DNA from: Sacculina carcini
Taxonomy: Eukaryota > Arthropoda > Thecostraca > Sacculinidae
Assembly: GCA_916048095.2 (NCBI GenBank)
Contig: OU696584.1
Coordinates: forward strand, 2,251,317 to 2,315,316
Length of the DNA stretch: 64,000 nt
Direction of reading: 5' to 3'
Shown here one piece after another: positions 62,764 to 64,000 of this stretch. The notes beneath the pieces are model-generated. The model saw only the letters and a program-made list of their open reading frames with translations, ran no database searches and had not been told where the DNA came from. Within the stretch, counting starts at the first letter, position 1. Each line of letters opens with the position of its first letter. The position numbers and the translations under genes were made by a program.

Positions 62764-63422
62764 ATGGAAACGTTTGACCCACGTCTTGTTACACCGTTCA
62801 CAATGATCTTGTCAGGTCCTTCAGGGTCCGGCAAGAGTCAATTTATAGTCGACATGCTGACACGGGCGGACCAAGTGCTCACCCTAAGCCCCGATTATGT
62901 ACTGAATTGCCACGGAAATGCAGCGCCCGATCATATAAATAAGAATATAGTTAACGAGATGCAGTACGGAGTGCCATCGCATGAGGAAATCCAACGATTG
63001 GCAAGCAAACATAAACGCGGTAATGGTTGCATGGTCATTATCGACGACTTACTGGATGCTGTGGAAGGGCCTGTTGTACGCGACATGTCTACGGAAACGT
63101 CGCGTCACGACAACATGAGTGTACTATTTGTCACCCAAAACACGTTTCTCAAGTCGCCCAACTACCGGACAATCAGCCTAAATACAAATTATTATGTATT
63201 TTTCCGTAATTTTCACGATCAAACACCACTGCGCGCATTTGCTCAGCAGTAGATGCCAGATAATATCAGATTCATTATGGATGTTTATAGAGACGTAATG
63301 AAGAAAATGTACGGTCATTTGCTTGTGGGCTTGCGTCAACAAACTGACAACAAACTACGTGTGCGTAGCAATGTGTTGGAACAACCCATAACAGTTTATC
63401 TTCCCGCTTTGAGGTATAAATA
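62764..63422 (+). pseudogene. Polinton packaging ATPase (A32/FtsK-like)
   Basis: ATG 62764. Walker A ILSGPSGSGKSQFIVDM, Walker B CMVIIDDLLD and the sensor-like SVLFVTQNTFLK. It would pump DNA into capsids. C-terminal block NIRFIMDVYRDVMKKMYG and a RYK end. Broken, about one break. Confidence 0.9.
63415..63422 (+). promoter_or_regulatory. TATA box of the small downstream gene
   Basis: tataaata, 36 bp upstream of the ATG at 63458 and overlapping the end of the ATPase gene. Confidence 0.55.
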
Positions 63423-63457
63423 GTACATATAGTTGAGCAAGTGAATCATTTGTCAAC

Positions 63458-63787
63458 ATGTCGTCGACGTTGCAACGCTGTTGGCCGACAATCGAATCAC
63501 TTCCGCGTCTCACACACCGTCAACAAGAAGCCGTTCTCAACACGTACGACCCTGCTCTGATAGGGGCTATATGTAAAATTTGTCATAACCCGTTGCAAGA
63601 CCGCGTCCCTTTGGAAAAAGAACAAAAGCGACGCCTATCCAAATAAAAGAAAATACTGCGTAAATTGGGTGACAAACGTCCGTCACTGAAGAAAAAACAA
63701 CGAGTGTTGGTGCAAAGCGGAAAATTTTTATCCGCCCTTATAACCGTGGTTGCATCGGTTATAAGCTGTATACTGTCTGCAAAGTAA
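63458..63787 (+). pseudogene. Polinton small protein with hydrophobic C-terminus
   Basis: Starts MSSTLQRCWPTIESLPRLTH, has a Cys pair (CKICHNPL), a basic stretch and a hydrophobic tail (SALITVVASVISCILS). Polintons carry similar small basic proteins with a membrane-type tail, possibly capsid-associated. Broken, about one break. Confidence 0.55.
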
Positions 63788-64000
63788 TGAGTGCCTTCCA
63801 ACGAATGGTTCTCATATCGCAAGCCACATATGATGAAATGCAAGGTCGAACCATAGCCACACCCGCACCCTCTCTATAACAAATTCTCAACAAGTCTACA
63901 GGGAATGCCGAAGCGAAACGGATCGAGTATATGAACGCCTGGCGTCCTGAACAGTCCGCTGCTCCTGCTCCGTCTGTAGAGACTGATAAATGGCTCCAGC
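63787..64000 (+). pseudogene. Start of another Polinton gene, cut by the window edge
   Basis: Starts MSAFQRMVLISQATYDEMQ right after the preceding gene. Polinton accessory proteins of this position often begin with such a VLISxxTYD-like stretch. Incomplete and broken. Confidence 0.4.

Larger units (their letters stand above)
49030..64000. mobile_element. Polinton (Maverick), left part, broken
   Basis: Fossil Polinton running off the right edge. Parts seen: adenain-like protease, major capsid protein, small basic capsid-associated protein, two penton-like minor capsid proteins (minus strand), protein-primed DNA polymerase B, A32-like packaging ATPase and small proteins (plus strand), plus unassigned accessory genes. 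The integrase and right terminus are not in the window; the left terminus is placed only roughly. Broken, on the order of ten breaks, and interrupted by LINE-G. The high protein similarity to the family suggests moderate age. Confidence 0.92.

Noticed and set aside
62540-62806. Small ORF with a signal-like N-terminus (MVTHIILLLLSLLLIVSYVE) before the packaging ATPase
   Set aside because: It overlaps the ATPase start in another frame, has no homologue I recognise and may be chance in a T-rich stretch; possible but not supported.
1-64000. Host protein-coding genes
   Set aside because: Every frame with recognisable protein sequence belongs to a LINE, Gypsy or Polinton part; the unassigned ORFs at 49594, 50049 and 55911 lie inside the Polinton.

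Overview
The window reads as a transposon graveyard in an animal genome, most likely an arthropod. No host protein gene could be supported. The animal call rests on spliceosomal-type introns, several LINE clades, Gypsy-type LTR elements, a Polinton and very abundant CA/TG microsatellites. The arthropod hint is weaker: at 48.5-49.0 kb the repeats are rich in the AACCT/AGGTT pentamer of arthropod telomeres, and the LINE types match those common in crustaceans and chelicerates. Species cannot be named.

Layout. 0.17-6.5 kb: an I-like LINE (LINE-A) split by an almost complete CR1-like LINE (LINE-B, 1469-6153). 6.8-7.8 kb and 11.7-12.97 kb: two antisense copies of an internally deleted L2-like LINE (R1), with a short inverted third piece at 11.4-11.7 kb. 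7.8-10.7 kb and 23.8-26.66 kb: two copies of a 2.9 kb composite block (U). Each U copy holds a Gypsy pol fragment between 316 bp direct repeats that carry a tRNA-Val-like sequence, and a hAT-like MITE. 12.97-23.79 kb: one Jockey/CR1-type LINE (LINE-C) cut twice, by Gypsy-1 (13181-17012, identical LTRs, 5 bp target duplication) and by a full-length L2-like LINE (LINE-D). 26.66-30.52 kb: LINE-E with ORF1 and ORF2. 30.9-31.86 kb: a GC-richer RNase-H-like retroelement relic between CA/TGAAA arrays. 32.27-35.98 kb: Gypsy-2. 36.2-38.35 kb: LINE-F. 38.7-42.8 kb: Gypsy-3, whose LTR carries a perfect heat-shock-type palindrome. 42.8-44.35 kb: satellites, a MITE-like relic and a hairpin. 44.4-48.35 kb: Gypsy-4. 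48.36-49.03 kb: TGACGTCA and AACCT minisatellites. From about 49.03 kb to the right edge: a broken Polinton (Maverick), interrupted by LINE-G at 56.45-57.54 kb.

How the genes work together. The LINEs encode ORF1 nucleic-acid-binding proteins plus endonuclease/reverse transcriptase. The Gypsy elements encode gag, protease, RNase H and integrase; two related copies show no reverse transcriptase among their parts. In the Polinton the morphogenesis genes (two penton-like proteins, a small basic capsid-associated protein, the major capsid protein and an adenain-like protease) are packed on the minus strand. The protein-primed DNA polymerase, packaging ATPase and small proteins lie on the plus strand. 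A 34 bp GC-rich sequence occurs in sense orientation downstream of one gene in each arm.

The most interesting signals are the heat-shock-type element in the Gypsy-3 LTR, the tRNA-bearing terminal repeats around a captured pol fragment, the RT-less Gypsy lineage with almost no leader, the 34 bp Polinton repeat, and a recurrent CCCGCCCGTYGTGCGG motif pair found in five places.
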